Assembly (NCBI RefSeq): GCF_030817195.1
Contig: NZ_JAUSYZ010000001.1
Location: 2,232,001 to 2,296,000, forward strand
Length of the DNA stretch: 64,000 nt
Reading direction: 5' to 3'
Origin: Arthrobacter globiformis
GTDB lineage: Bacteria; Actinomycetota; Actinomycetes; Actinomycetales; Micrococcaceae
Below the pieces are notes generated by a model. The model made no database searches. It saw only the letters and a list, made by a program, of their open reading frames with translations, and had not been told where the DNA came from. A program made the position numbers and the translations under genes. Shown piece after piece: positions 55,574 through 64,000 of this stretch (positions are counted from its first letter, which is position 1; each line of letters opens with the position of its first letter).

Positions 55574-55706
55574 ACCCTCAACCTGTCAGATTGAGTTCTA
55601 TGGCCTTTATTGGAGCAGGTCAAGATACTCGAATTGGCTGATGTCAGAGTGGGATGTACATCAACCTGACACGGTCGAGGTGCCGTCTCCCTGGCTGTCT
55701 GTTTGG

Positions 55707-56270
55707 TTAGGACACGGAGTACGTTAGCGTTGCGGTATAGGTGTCCCTCACGGCGTCGTTCGGCACCGGAAGGGTTAGGTCTGCGTTCCAGGTTGCCGTG
55801 TTGTTTCCGGAGACACCTGTGGCGGTCTGAACAATCCTGGGCAGGGTCGGATTGATTGCTGTCGTTGCCGTCACGGTTGCGGTGCCGGAAGTCGTGGCCG
55901 CCGTGGGGGCGTATTTGGCGCTGGCGGAGGAAAGAGCCGCTCCGGTCGTATCACCTGTGAAGTCGGTGAGGACAACTGTGGCGCTCCAGCCGAGTGTGCC
56001 GGCGCGGTTGTCGGATACTGTGATGCCACGGAGAGGGATGGCGGCGGCGCTGCCTGGATCGACCCGACCGAGAGTGACAGATGCCGGGGCTGAACTGAAG
56101 CCAAGCGAGCCTGATGAAACTGCGACGGTGGTCAGGGTGTGCGCGGCGGAAGCCGGTGCTGCCGACCCAGCGGCGAGGGCCGCCGAGCAGGCAAGGGAAA
56201 GTGCTGCCTGGATCTTCCTTGTGGCCGTCAGCGACGGTGCCTGCCTGGGTGAACTAACGTGTGCTTCCAT
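55707..56270 (-). CDS. Secreted WxL-like domain protein 1
   Basis: The 187-residue product has a long signal peptide (MEAHVSSPRQ, hydrophobic AALSLACSAALAAG, cleavage after PASAA), then a beta-rich WxL-like domain: SGSLGFSSAPASVTLG, ITVSDNRAGTLGWSATVVL, and the C-terminal YTATLTYSVS. In canonical WxL proteins the last motif reads W-x-L; here it is Y-S-V, and the first is W-S-A. It is paralogous to the next gene pair member at 56937-57461 but divergent. Start chosen at the ATG at 56270. Confidence 0.72.
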   Translation of the reverse strand: MEAHVSSPRQAPSLTATRKIQAALSLACSAALAAGSAAPASAAHTLTTVAVSSGSLGFSSAPASVTLGRVDPGSAAAIPLRGITVSDNRAGTLGWSATVVLTDFTGDTTGAALSSASAKYAPTAATTSGTATVTATTAINPTLPRIVQTATGVSGNNTATWNADLTLPVPNDAVRDTYTATLTYSVS

Positions 56271-56936
56271 TACTGCCCCCAAAAAGCTTGCGTAAACCAA
56301 AGCTGGCAGCGCCAGACAGAGTGCTTGACAGATTCTGCGGACTCTGACGGTTAGACCCATGGAGACCCATTGCCTCAGGCTGTCATGCGGGAGTCTGTCG
56401 CGACACCAGTGGCCGGTACGCGTTTTTCACCGGCAAACGGCGCGTCAAGGTACTTGGGTTTGGGGCCCTGTACCTAGAGAACGGGGTGTTGATGGTGGCC
56501 GAGTGGGCGCCGGCGATGTGCGCTGTCCGGGATGGCCTGGGTCGGCTTCGCCTGCGAGGTTTCCGGTTCCAGTCCCGGTCCTCGCTGCAGTGCGCGTGGG
56601 CGTCACTGGTCGTCTTTCAGCAGCTTCCCAGGTGGTCATGTTGCCGCACTCACCTGGCAACGGGACCCCAGGTTTTGACAGTCGTTGGCGTCGGGGCTTC
56701 CGCAGTTAGACGCTACTTATCCGCAGGATTAGCTCAAGGCCCGCAGCGTGCCTCAGCCTTCACCCAGCCTTCACTCAGGTTCTGCCCAGATCCCGGCTGA
56801 ACCGCGAATGCGGCTGTTAACGTCGAAGTACCGGTAGGAAGCCGCTGCGCATGCGTCACTTGCAAATGGGCCGCACGCACAACGGTTCCCTCCACCGGTC
56901 AGAACAGTGATCCCACTCCAAGCAAAGGTCTCAACC

Positions 56937-57461
56937 ATGCGCACCATTTCCCGCATCTCCCTCGTCGCAGCCGCTTCCGCAGCCCTCGTCGGCTCGATCG
57001 CTCTGCCCGCTTCCGCAGCCGAAACGGCCGACACCACCGCCACCGTCGAGGTTCCGGTCGGCTCTCTGAGCATCTCGGCGCCGGTCGGAGCCGATCTCAC
57101 GACCATCACCCCCGGAGGAAGCGCCAGCGCAACCCTGGCCGGTATTCAGGTCTCCGATACCCGCGCAGGTCAGGCCAATTGGAGCGCCACGGTAACGCTG
57201 AGCGACTTCGTCGGTGAAACCGAGACCAACGTTATCCCGGCAACGGCCGCAACCTACACGCCCGCTGCCGCTGTCGAGACGGGGACCTCCACCGTTTCAC
57301 CGAGCGCGGCGTCGGGTCTGGCGACGGCCAAGACGGTCCAGACCGCGACCGGCGTCGTTGGCAACAACACTGCCACCTGGAGCGCGAGTCTCGGTGTCGC
57401 AGCCCCCTCTGACGCGCTGGCTGACAACTACACGGCCACGCTGACCCACTCAGTCCTCTAA
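56937..57461 (+). CDS. Secreted WxL-like domain protein 2
   Basis: The 174-residue product has a signal peptide MRTISRISLVAAASAALVG with cleavage after ALPASA. The body mirrors protein 1: VPVGSLSISAPVGADL, IQVSDTRAGQANWSATV, NNTATWSASL and the end YTATLTHSVL (H-S-V in place of W-x-L). The ATG at 56937 follows AAAGGT. It precedes the DUF916-like gene by about 120 bases on the same strand, the classical WxL-locus order. Upstream, 56271-56936 holds no gene that I can support. Confidence 0.72.
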   Translation: MRTISRISLVAAASAALVGSIALPASAAETADTTATVEVPVGSLSISAPVGADLTTITPGGSASATLAGIQVSDTRAGQANWSATVTLSDFVGETETNVIPATAATYTPAAAVETGTSTVSPSAASGLATAKTVQTATGVVGNNTATWSASLGVAAPSDALADNYTATLTHSVL

Positions 57462-57579
57462 GCGTTCCGGCAGCAGAACCGGATTCGGTTCCGGGGTGCC
57501 CGCTGGGGCGGCACCCGGAACCGAACTCGTACTAAACCAACCCGCACCCGTTACACCCAACGACTCCGAGGTACTCGTT

Positions 57580-58665
57580 TTGCGTTTCCTGATGACAGCG
57601 TTCGTGATGATCCTCATCGCGGTAGCCCAGATAGCTCCCGCTACAGCGGCAGGCCTTACACAGATGGCCGAGACCACTCCGCCAGCAGAGCCTGCCGGCA
57701 TCGGCATCCGGCTGCTGGATATTCCGGCCAGCAGCCAGAATGATCCACGGGCGCGCACCTACATCATTGACCGACTGGCGCCCGGAGGCGAGATTAAACG
57801 CCGGATCCAGGTGGAAAACAACACGGCCGAGGCGCAGACCGTCCATGTGTACTCGGGAGCAGCACACATCGAGGCCGGGTCATTCGTCGGCGAGAACACC
57901 GGGTCCATAAACGAACTCAGCACCTGGACCAAAGCCGCTCAGCCGCAGATCGAGCTTCCGGCAGGAGGATCCGCTGACGTCCTCGTGACGATCAAGGTCC
58001 CGACGGATGCGCCCGAAGGCGAACAGTACGGGGCAGTGTGGGCCGAAGTCCGCAGTGCCGCGGACAAGGGCGGCGTCGTGCAGGCCAACAGGGTGGGAAT
58101 CCGGGTCTACCTCTCGGTCGGTCCGGGCAACGGCAAGCCGGCCAACTTCAGCGTCACCTCCCTGACCCCTGGCCGCGACCAGAACGGCAATCCCCAGCTC
58201 AGCGCCCTGGTCACCAACACCGGCGGACGCGCCCTGGACATCACCGGTACGCTCCGACTGGCGGCCGGACCCGGAGGCCTGTCGGCCGGTCCCTTCGGCA
58301 TCCAGAAAGCTGCGACCATCGCACCAGGCAAAGCCCAGAACGTCACCTTCACCCTCCCCGCGGAGCTGCCCAACGGCCCCTGGACAGCCTCAGTCAGCCT
58401 GAAAAGCGGCCTTCTTGAACGGAAGGCGACCGCCACCCTAACTTTCCCGGACGCCGGACCCGGCGAAGCGGTAACCCCCGTCCAGGAGGAAGAAACCCCA
58501 TGGTCGGCTCTCATGGCCCTGGCAGCGGCAGCACTAATCACCCTCATCGCCACAGCACTGCTCATGCAGCGCCGGCGCCGGAGGCGCCGGGCAGCAATGC
58601 CACGGGAAAACGACGTCCCCGGTACACGGCGAGCCAACCGTCAGAGGACCGGCGCCACGAGGTAG
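57580..58665 (+). CDS. DUF916-like (WxL-interacting) membrane-anchored surface protein
   Basis: The 361-residue product (TTG start at 57580 after GAGGT; a longer frame starts at 57496) has a signal peptide ending ATAAG, an N-terminal DUF916-like domain (RLLDIPASSQNDPRARTY, GGEIKRRIQVENNT, ELPAGGSADVLVTIKVP), a second beta domain, and a C-terminal TM (ALMALAAAALITLIATALLM) with an RRRRRRRR cytoplasmic patch. This layout matches DUF916-DUF3324 partners of WxL proteins in Firmicutes. A surface-anchoring role is inferred. Confidence 0.7.
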   Translation: MRFLMTAFVMILIAVAQIAPATAAGLTQMAETTPPAEPAGIGIRLLDIPASSQNDPRARTYIIDRLAPGGEIKRRIQVENNTAEAQTVHVYSGAAHIEAGSFVGENTGSINELSTWTKAAQPQIELPAGGSADVLVTIKVPTDAPEGEQYGAVWAEVRSAADKGGVVQANRVGIRVYLSVGPGNGKPANFSVTSLTPGRDQNGNPQLSALVTNTGGRALDITGTLRLAAGPGGLSAGPFGIQKAATIAPGKAQNVTFTLPAELPNGPWTASVSLKSGLLERKATATLTFPDAGPGEAVTPVQEEETPWSALMALAAAALITLIATALLMQRRRRRRRAAMPRENDVPGTRRANRQRTGATR

Positions 58666-58769
58666 GCGCAACAGAATGCGGACACCCCGCCTGACCGAAG
58701 CAGAAACCGCAGCCTGGCACAACAGGCAGGCATACGTGCGATTGTCAACGGCAACATGGTCATGACAGC

Positions 58770-58808
58770 ATTCAAGCTCCGCCGTGGGCCTCACGGCGGA
58801 GCTTGAAT
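58770..58808. terminator. Hairpin closing the WxL-like locus
   Basis: ATTCAAGCTCCGCCGTG pairs perfectly with CACGGCGGAGCTTGAAT around GGCCT, followed by TTG. It is about 105 bases after the DUF916-like gene. The very stable stem ends the operon. Confidence 0.75.
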
Positions 58809-58922
58809 TTGTGCGCTATCGGCAGCCCTGGCGGCCGCGGCTAACCCTCCCTGCAACATGTGTGTGGCACTGAATGTCTCTCCGAAGACCGGCGGTGCTT
58901 TCCGATCAGGGGTGCTTTCTGA

Positions 58923-59158
58923 TCAGCTGGAAATTTGAACCGCCCAGCCTCTGATGTCTTCCGGTGAGAAACGGACCCCAGGGACGGCGGCCCGCAGCCT
59001 GGCATTCAGTACCGCTTCGACTTTGAAGAGGGGAAGGCCGGAAAAGTCTGCCTGGTGTCCTGGAGGACTGCCTCCAGATTCCCCAGCAGCCAGGACAAGG
59101 CCGCATTGGCATCATCATCTCCGGGACCAGCCTGGCAGGACGAGGGACAATGACTCAT
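58923..59158 (-). pseudogene. Frameshifted small gene coupled to the STAS/SEC14-like gene
   Basis: Two frames give one product of about 78 residues: MSHCPSS...ANAALSWLLGNLEAVLQD from the ATG at 59158, then LFKVEAVLNARLRAAVPGV and FSPEDIRGWAVQISS ending at 58923. The T-run around 59040 is one base short. The ATG overlaps the stop of the upstream gene (ATGA), as in a real operon. The family is unrecognised. Confidence 0.55.
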
Positions 59159-59572
59159 TTCGGGTCATCTTGGGCGTCGGCCGCAGCGGTAACTTCGCCA
59201 GCGTCGACGGCGCGCCGGAGCCAGCCCATCGCCTCCTGAGCGGAAGTGAACAACCTGCCGGGCCAGCTGGGGGCATGCCTGGCCTGACAGGAGTCCACAA
59301 TGACCTCGTCCACTGGCGAGGATACGGTCATGGCCACTCGGCTCAGTGGCCAGGCTCCGGCAAGCACGCTCCTGACCCCACGATCCATCCCTTGGCTCCC
59401 GCTGATCTCGAGGAGCAGTGGATGATCACGTCCGGCGCGCAGGTCCGTGATTCTCGCCATCGCAGCCCGGGGCACTTTTCTCCGTTATCACCGCTCCGGC
59501 CCTCCACCTCAGCAGCACGACGCCCTCGGAAAGCTCAACCCTGCCCTTGGCACAATCAAGCGGATGAATGGG
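59155..59572 (-). pseudogene. Frameshifted STAS/SEC14-like (DUF7793-type) gene
   Basis: An upper part GRVELSEGVVLLRWRAGAVI and a lower part ARITDLRAGRDHPLLLEISG, RVAMTVSSPVDEVIVD, RLFTSAQEAMGWLRR lie in different frames and join at an A-run near 59480 (one A too many). The joined form resembles the DUF7793/STAS-like family of actinobacteria, recalled from memory and not searched. No credible start codon remains upstream, so the N terminus is also damaged. The stop overlaps the small coupled gene. Confidence 0.6.
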
Positions 59573-59763
59573 CGGACCTCCGAGGCACTTAACAAGAACT
59601 GACAGGAATCGGTTTCTGTCAGTCGACTTAGGACCGGCGCCGCAAACAGTATCCACAGGAAGCAAACGTTGTGCATGAGAACATGGGATCTGGGCAGGCT
59701 TGAGTCCGAGAGTTCCGTCCGGACGCCACGGCCCTTTCCCGTGCTCAACTTTCCCGGAGGTGT

Positions 59764-60209
59764 GTGCGTTCAGTGGGTAGCAGGGCAGAGATCTGGCATA
59801 CCGACCCGGCCACCCTGCGCGACATCGTCTTGGAACGGACCGCCGTGGAGGACCGACTCGCGGGCTGCCCGCCGTTGGAGCGTGTGTGGCTCCTGTCGCT
59901 GCTGGGCCGGGACGAGGAAGCACTGACCGAGGGCCAGACGTTGCTGGCGGGCTCGCAGGACAGGTTCAAACCGCTGCTGGTTCTGGCCCAGGTTTATCAG
60001 CGCCAGTACCGGTGGCATGAAGCCGCACAACTGCACGAGGAAGCACTGCGCCGATCGGCCGGCGCCTCTTCGATGAAGCCAGATACCGGGACGCTGCGGC
60101 AGAATTCGAATGGGCCTGCGACCTGTACCGGGCCGCTGGACGGGACCACATGGCCAAGATGTCCTGGCAGGCCATGCAGCGTGCCCGCGATCTTCACGAT
60201 ACCCGCTGA
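59764..60209 (+). pseudogene. Frameshifted TPR-like helical-repeat gene
   Basis: The first part (GTG at 59764; RBS GGAGG) carries RDEEALTEGQTLLAG and KPLLVLAQVYQRQYRWHEAAQL, a TPR-type helix pair; the second part, after a one-base deletion near 60062, reads RLFDEARYRDAAAEFEWA, RDHMAKMSWQAMQRARDLHD and stops at 60209. Helical repeats of this type mediate protein contact. It sits next to other decayed signalling genes. Function unknown. Confidence 0.6.
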
Positions 60210-60492
60210 ACCACAGAGACCCTACACGTGCCGGGAGCAGAGGGACCTCCGAGCGGGGACGAAGGCGGGAGTCGGGAAGATTGAGCTTATCCTGAGGAAA
60301 CGCTGGCTCAGACTTAACCCTTGTGATGGAAAGTAATCATGCACGGTGCAGCAGCGCCGCGGCGCCATCGCCATCCAACAGGAATGGACAGCCGTGACTA
60401 CCTTCCAGCACGACACCCCGCCTCAGAGCTGTCCTTTCGCCTGACCCTCGGCGTTTGGGACATCAATGAGCGGGCAGTCGGCCCATGAGGTC

Positions 60493-60880
60493 ATGGATGA
60501 GGGTTCCCTGCCGGTACTTGATGCCCACCCGCTTCGGATCCTCGCTGAGCAGGCCCGGACGCAGCGTCGCTGAGAGATTATTCAATGACCATCTGGGCCT
60601 GTTGCCAGTACGCACAGCCAGCATCGTCGCCGGCCTCGCCGCAGTGGACCGGGAAGGAACCCTGAATGCGGTAGTGAGCCTGAAGGTCACTTCCGCCATG
60701 GCCGGCGCCGTGCAGATGGAAAAAAGCTCCCGGGAACTGGAACGTCAATTGCACGTCGGTCCGTGGTCAAAGGCCACGGCTGTCAGGGCCGAACGTTCCA
60801 AAAGCATTCTCCCCGGATCGTCTCCGGGGCGCGGCGCCAAGGACGCTTGGATCCCGAACTGCTGCCGTCGCCGGGCTCGC
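60493..60880 (+). pseudogene. Decayed HPt-like gene, copy 1
   Basis: The ATG at 60493 begins DEGSLPVLDAHPLRILAEQA and meets a stop near 60570. The relation to the intact copy at 62819-63274 resumes in another frame with RLFNDHLGLLPVRTASIVAG, NAVVSLKVTSAMAGAVQME and SSRELERQL, and shifts frame again after about 60770 (FQKHSPRIVSGARRQGRL). At least two frameshifts make it non-functional. Like copy 2, the expected phospho-His is missing (V). Confidence 0.6.
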
Positions 60881-61117
60881 CGCGGCAAAGGCCGACGGGT
60901 CCCGCCGTCCCCGAATCGGCTTCACCGAGAAGAAGGGAGCGCATCTCCGTCCCGTTTCGGTGACGGCGAGCAGTCAGGGCGCGCCTACTGCGGTGACCAA
61001 CCGGCGATAAGGGCAAAGAATAGGACCACGGCACGAGGACTGCGAGTATGCCAAGGAAGGAGTAAGCCATCCACTTCGGCCGCCTCCGATGCGGATTGAT
61101 ATCGATATAGGGTATGC

Positions 61118-61336
61118 CTATTCCGCCGGGCCTGGGTTGACCGTCTTCTTGCACCGGTACTGGCGATTGATCGCCCTCCTGAACAGGAGGTGCGCGCACA
61201 GCAGAGACATGAGCATGAGGCCCGTTAGAGAGGCGAGGCCGATCAGGTAGCGGGTGAAATCCAAAGCGGGCTTACCTTTCGATAGCAAACCCGCCGATCC
61301 TAACTCAAGCGAACGGATATACACAGTCAAGCTCAA
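61118..61336 (-). CDS. Small one-helix membrane protein (low confidence)
   Basis: The 72-residue frame contains one clear membrane helix, LIGLASLTGLMLMSLLCAHL, then a basic FRRAINRQYRCKK end. A TTG at 61261, preceded by AAAGGTAAG, may be the real start and would give 48 residues. It lies upstream (minus) of a further unconvincing frame. No family recognised. Confidence 0.35.
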   Translation of the reverse strand: MSLTVYIRSLELGSAGLLSKGKPALDFTRYLIGLASLTGLMLMSLLCAHLLFRRAINRQYRCKKTVNPGPAE

Positions 61337-61443
61337 AGTCGGCTCAAGAGCGTCCTCTTCCGGCTCTCAAGGGTCGGACCTGCCAACCCTGCAAGCGACC
61401 CAGGCCAGGAGCTTTGGCGTGTTTACGCCTACAGTGATGGTGT

Positions 61444-61484
61444 AGCCCGGTATGTCCCCCAATATCCCGGGCTGCGGCCTTTTA
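61444..61484 (+). terminator. Hairpin with T-run in 61.4 kb gap
   Basis: AGCCCGG pairs with CCGGGCT and GGCCTTTT follows on plus. The surrounding 61337-61711 gap has no supported gene; the hairpin may end readthrough transcripts from the left. Confidence 0.4.
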
Positions 61485-61711
61485 ACTCAAACTGAAGGGT
61501 GAGCCGTTGGTTCACAGCTTGACTCCCGCTGATCCTGGGGGAACCTGCTGGCTGTCCATGTGCGGCCGATGATCTACATGGTCACGCGCCGGCGACTGAC
61601 CGTGTGACGACCGAAGCTGTGGGTCCGCCCTAAACTGGTTGATTGCCGGCGTTCGCGGGCTAGCGCTAACCCAAGGTGTTCAATGCCAATTGGTCGGCGG
61701 AACCGTCATTA

Positions 61712-62176
61712 CTAGTCCAAGGGAAGCGTGATGGTCACTCCCGTGCCGGTCCCGGGAGCGGTGTCAATGGTGATGGTCCCGCCGGCTTCGTGCACGGCGA
61801 TGACCATGAGGCGCACACCGAACCCGTGGTGCCCGAGGGACTGGATGTCGAAGCCGGCACCGTTGTCCGTGATGGTAAGCCGGATTCCGTGATACACCGC
61901 CGCCAATCGGACGGTCAGCTGTGTGGCGTGGGCGTATTTGAACGCGTTGCTGAGGATTTCCTCTGCCGAGTGGTAGAGCAGCGCGGCAGCGGTTGCAGGT
62001 ATCTCGATGCCGTGGTGCGGCGTCTCCCACCGGATCGAAGTTCCTCTCTGGCGAAGGGGCGTCGTCAGCCTGTCGATGCAACCGGCGAGTCCTAGTGCGT
62101 AGAAGTCCACGCGCTGGTGGTCGGTGTCAATGCGATCCTCGGCGGTGACCTCGTCCAGAGCTGGTGCGTGACCCAT
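61712..62176 (-). CDS. Orphan HATPase-domain histidine kinase-like protein
   Basis: The 154-residue product contains essentially only the ATP-binding domain of a histidine kinase: N box EEILSNAFKYAHA, G1 DNGAGF, G2 region GFGVRLM and GTGTGVTITLPL. No sensor, HAMP or full dimerisation/His domain is seen; about 60 residues (DFYALGLAGCIDRL) could be a truncated HisKA_3. It resembles NarL-type kinases or anti-sigma-type ATPases. The ATG at 62176 is chosen; 62197 is another. Nothing coding was found in 62198-62608 upstream. Confidence 0.75.
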   Translation of the reverse strand: MGHAPALDEVTAEDRIDTDHQRVDFYALGLAGCIDRLTTPLRQRGTSIRWETPHHGIEIPATAAALLYHSAEEILSNAFKYAHATQLTVRLAAVYHGIRLTITDNGAGFDIQSLGHHGFGVRLMVIAVHEAGGTITIDTAPGTGTGVTITLPLD

Positions 62177-62608
62177 GGCGTGCCTGCTTCCTTGCATCTC
62201 TTGTGGCTTTTTCGCCGTCTTCGGTGGGCGTTCTGTTGGCTTTAGCCTGCCCTGCCAGCATCAAGGACTCCCACTCTTATGCACAGCCCGAGTGCAATTT
62301 TGCGGCAGGATCATCAAGCACGCCCCGCAGTTTTTTGTGCACGCCCCGGGCTGGAGTATCCAGGCCGTCTTGTGTAGCAAACTGGAAGGTCGGCCCGGCT
62401 CGCCGCCCCTTCGGCGGCCGGAGCTATGACATTCTCGGTGCCGGGACGCTTCGGAGGGCCGGGCGCGTGCTTCCTTTTCACCTGCCCCCCGGGAGTGTGG
62501 TCCGGCGTCCCCCAGTCGGACCACGCAACTTCCGCCCGGCCGCGTCCGCCCGGGCAACCACAGGCCAAAGGGTCTTCCGGGGACTCAACCGGAGAACCCA
62601 AGAACCCG

Positions 62609-62782
62609 TCACCGGCCGGACAAGTGGCCTTGACGGCCGGTCTCATCCAGCCGGATGAGCCCCCTTACCTCCAGACAGACACCGATTACCAGCCCGGTCA
62701 GGGTCAGGGTCAGGGCCAGGACCACGACAACTGCACAGGCGACCGTGAGGATACGCGCGTGCGGGGAGCCACGCCTGTGCAT
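62609..62782 (-). CDS. 57-residue membrane protein
   Basis: An ATG at 62782 (AAGGGCGAG upstream) opens a 57-residue frame ending at 62609. It has one hydrophobic helix (ILTVACAVVVVLALTLTLTG, VIGVCL) and a polar tail. It lies 37 bases downstream of the HPt-like gene in the same direction, so it could be co-transcribed. No family recognised. Confidence 0.4.
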   Translation of the reverse strand: MHRRGSPHARILTVACAVVVVLALTLTLTGLVIGVCLEVRGLIRLDETGRQGHLSGR

Positions 62783-62818
62783 AGTCTCGCCCTTCGTGTC
62801 GCAGCCCCCATCGTAGAA

Positions 62819-63274
62819 TCAACGCCTTGTGAGGAGTCCTTGGCGTTGGGATTCGGCGAGAATCTGGAGAATGTTTCTGGACAGCAGGCGCTTGGCGGCT
62901 GTGGGGGCCGGTGCATTGCCCAGCCGTAATTGACGTTCCAGCGCCCCGGCGCACCCCTCCATCCGCCGGGCACCGACCATTGCGGAAACTACCTTGAGGC
63001 TCACCGCGGCGTCCAGGGCACGTTCCCGGTCGTCAGTTTCGATACCGGCAACAATGCTGGCAGTGCGCACCGGCAACAGGCCCAGATAGTCATCGAAAAA
63101 CTTCGCAGCGACGTTTCGTCCTGCCTGTGCCTCAAACATCCGGAAGACAGTGGTGTCCACAACTTGCAGGGCTTCTCCCGCGGTCAGGTATCCACGCTGG
63201 GCCGGGATTAAGGATGACCTGTCGTACGCGGTCGAATGTCGGGTGAGTAATGGCTGGCCTGCGATGGGGTGCAC
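62819..63274 (-). CDS. HPt-like helical protein without phospho-histidine, copy 2
   Basis: The 151-residue frame has a four-helix HPt-like pattern: FDDYLGLLPVRTASIVAG, RALDAAVSLKVVSAMVGARR, ALERQLRLG and NILQILAESQRQGL. In active HPt domains the phosphorylated residue sits in AAHTLKG; here the aligned residue is V91 in AAVSLKV, so histidine phosphotransfer in the usual way is not possible. The real start may lie downstream of the first ATG at 63274. It is divergent from a stand-alone receiver, a likely partner. Confidence 0.65.
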   Translation of the reverse strand: MHPIAGQPLLTRHSTAYDRSSLIPAQRGYLTAGEALQVVDTTVFRMFEAQAGRNVAAKFFDDYLGLLPVRTASIVAGIETDDRERALDAAVSLKVVSAMVGARRMEGCAGALERQLRLGNAPAPTAAKRLLSRNILQILAESQRQGLLTRR

Positions 63275-63503
63275 ACTGGTTCCGTTCTGTCAGAAGCACC
63301 GCGCGTTACTGTTCGATGCTTCTGCCATTCTGGCCCGGCAACCTCAAGGCGGATGCACCAAATCCCCCAGATAGGCTCAATTTCCGGCCAGATCCTGGCA
63401 AGTCGGCCCGCCAGCCATCCCTTGCTGAGTTAAGACGGCGCAATCATCAATTTGATAGTCTTTCGTCAGGGTTTGCTGGTGCAGCCCAAGGGGGAGACGT
63501 GTG

Positions 63504-63878
63504 ATGTTGGGGATTCGAACAGCTGTTGTCATTGAGGACGACGCGGACATCCGCGGTCTTATCCAGGCAATCCTGGGTGCTTCGGCTATCGATGTCCGGA
63601 CCGCACCCACCGGCACCACCGGTGTCACCGCCGTGCGCGAACACGACCCGGACATCGTGATTCTCGACTTCGGCCTTCCCGATATCAACGGCCTTGAGGT
63701 AATTGAGCGGATCAGAATCTTCAGCGATGTACACATCCTCATGCTTACCGGGCACGAAGAGATGGCAGAGAAGCTCACATTAGCGGGAGCCAACACGGTA
63801 ATGACCAAGCCATTTCGTCCGGGTGCATTGAAGGCCCGCGTCCACGAAGCATTACAGCTTCCACTCCAAAAACCATAA
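63504..63878 (+). CDS. Stand-alone receiver (CheY-like) response regulator
   Basis: The 124-residue product is a receiver only: acidic E11/D12, phosphoacceptor D55 in VILDFGLPD, T82 in LMLTGHEE, K102 in VMTKPFRPG. No output domain follows. The ATG at 63504 is preceded by GGGGGAGA; a GTG is at 63501. It is divergent from the HPt-like gene and may signal through protein contacts. The last 120 bases of the window hold no supported feature. Confidence 0.88.
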   Translation: MLGIRTAVVIEDDADIRGLIQAILGASAIDVRTAPTGTTGVTAVREHDPDIVILDFGLPDINGLEVIERIRIFSDVHILMLTGHEEMAEKLTLAGANTVMTKPFRPGALKARVHEALQLPLQKP

Positions 63879-64000
63879 AGCCGGTCTTCACGCAGTAAAA
63901 GGCCCACGTAACCGGACGATGCCGCACGATTTTCCGTCAAAACGGGCCGGCGATAAATCAATGTCGCTTCGATCTGACTCCGGGCTAGTTTGCACGAGCT

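Noticed and set aside
63377..63961. 194-residue minus-strand frame opposite the receiver gene
   Set aside because: Antisense of a receiver with all catalytic residues.

Overview
The window is high-GC DNA from an actinobacterium. Gene order (def-fmt-rsmB-rpe, FMN riboswitch-pnuX-rib, hisE-hisG-hisF, hisI-trpE-trpC-trpB-trpA-lgt, gltBD, pyk, ANTAR regulator) and protein character point to the Micrococcaceae, most likely Arthrobacter or Pseudarthrobacter. No rRNA or species marker is present, so the genus is an inference.

Region 1 (1-8.7 kb) is mostly on the minus strand. It holds a threonine-aldolase-like/SDR/DUF6421-type trio, msrB, a frameshifted gene, an alpha/beta hydrolase, an sseA-sufE-ybaK run, zapE on the plus strand, and an MT0933-like antitoxin. 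Region 2 (8.9-9.8 kb) is a tRNA cluster: Val(GAC), Gly(GCC), Val(GAC), Cys and Gly(GCC) on minus, Val(CAC) on plus. A RecB/Cas4-like nuclease-fold gene follows.

Region 3 (10.9-39.8 kb) is a dense core block. It runs from def, fmt, rsmB and rpe to a riboflavin operon with a riboswitch and PnuX-type transporter, then hisE, hisG, hisF and hisI, a trp operon carrying two small membrane-protein genes, lgt, gltB-gltD, pyk and an ANTAR response regulator. Many junctions overlap by 1-8 bases, which suggests translational coupling.

Region 4 (40.0-50.1 kb) starts at tRNA-Leu(CAA) and is a catabolic island. It has a LacI regulator, an FAD oxidoreductase, a Gfo/Idh/MocA oxidoreductase, an MHS-type transporter and HyuA/HyuB-type hydantoinase subunits. 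Near-identical GGGA(A/T)CGTTCCC-type palindromes lie in front of lacI and hyuA, so I propose one small regulon.

Region 5 (50.1-64 kb) is accessory. It holds two tandem paralogous membrane proteins with no family I recognise, a large lipoprotein, a frameshifted serine recombinase, a WxL-like surface-protein locus (two small secreted beta proteins plus a DUF916-like membrane-anchored partner), and a signalling patch. That patch has an orphan HATPase, an HPt-like protein lacking the phospho-accepting histidine, a stand-alone receiver, and several decayed relatives. Five of the six single-base frameshifts found in the window lie between 55 and 61 kb, while about 29 kb of core genes show none; this favours real decay over sequencing error.
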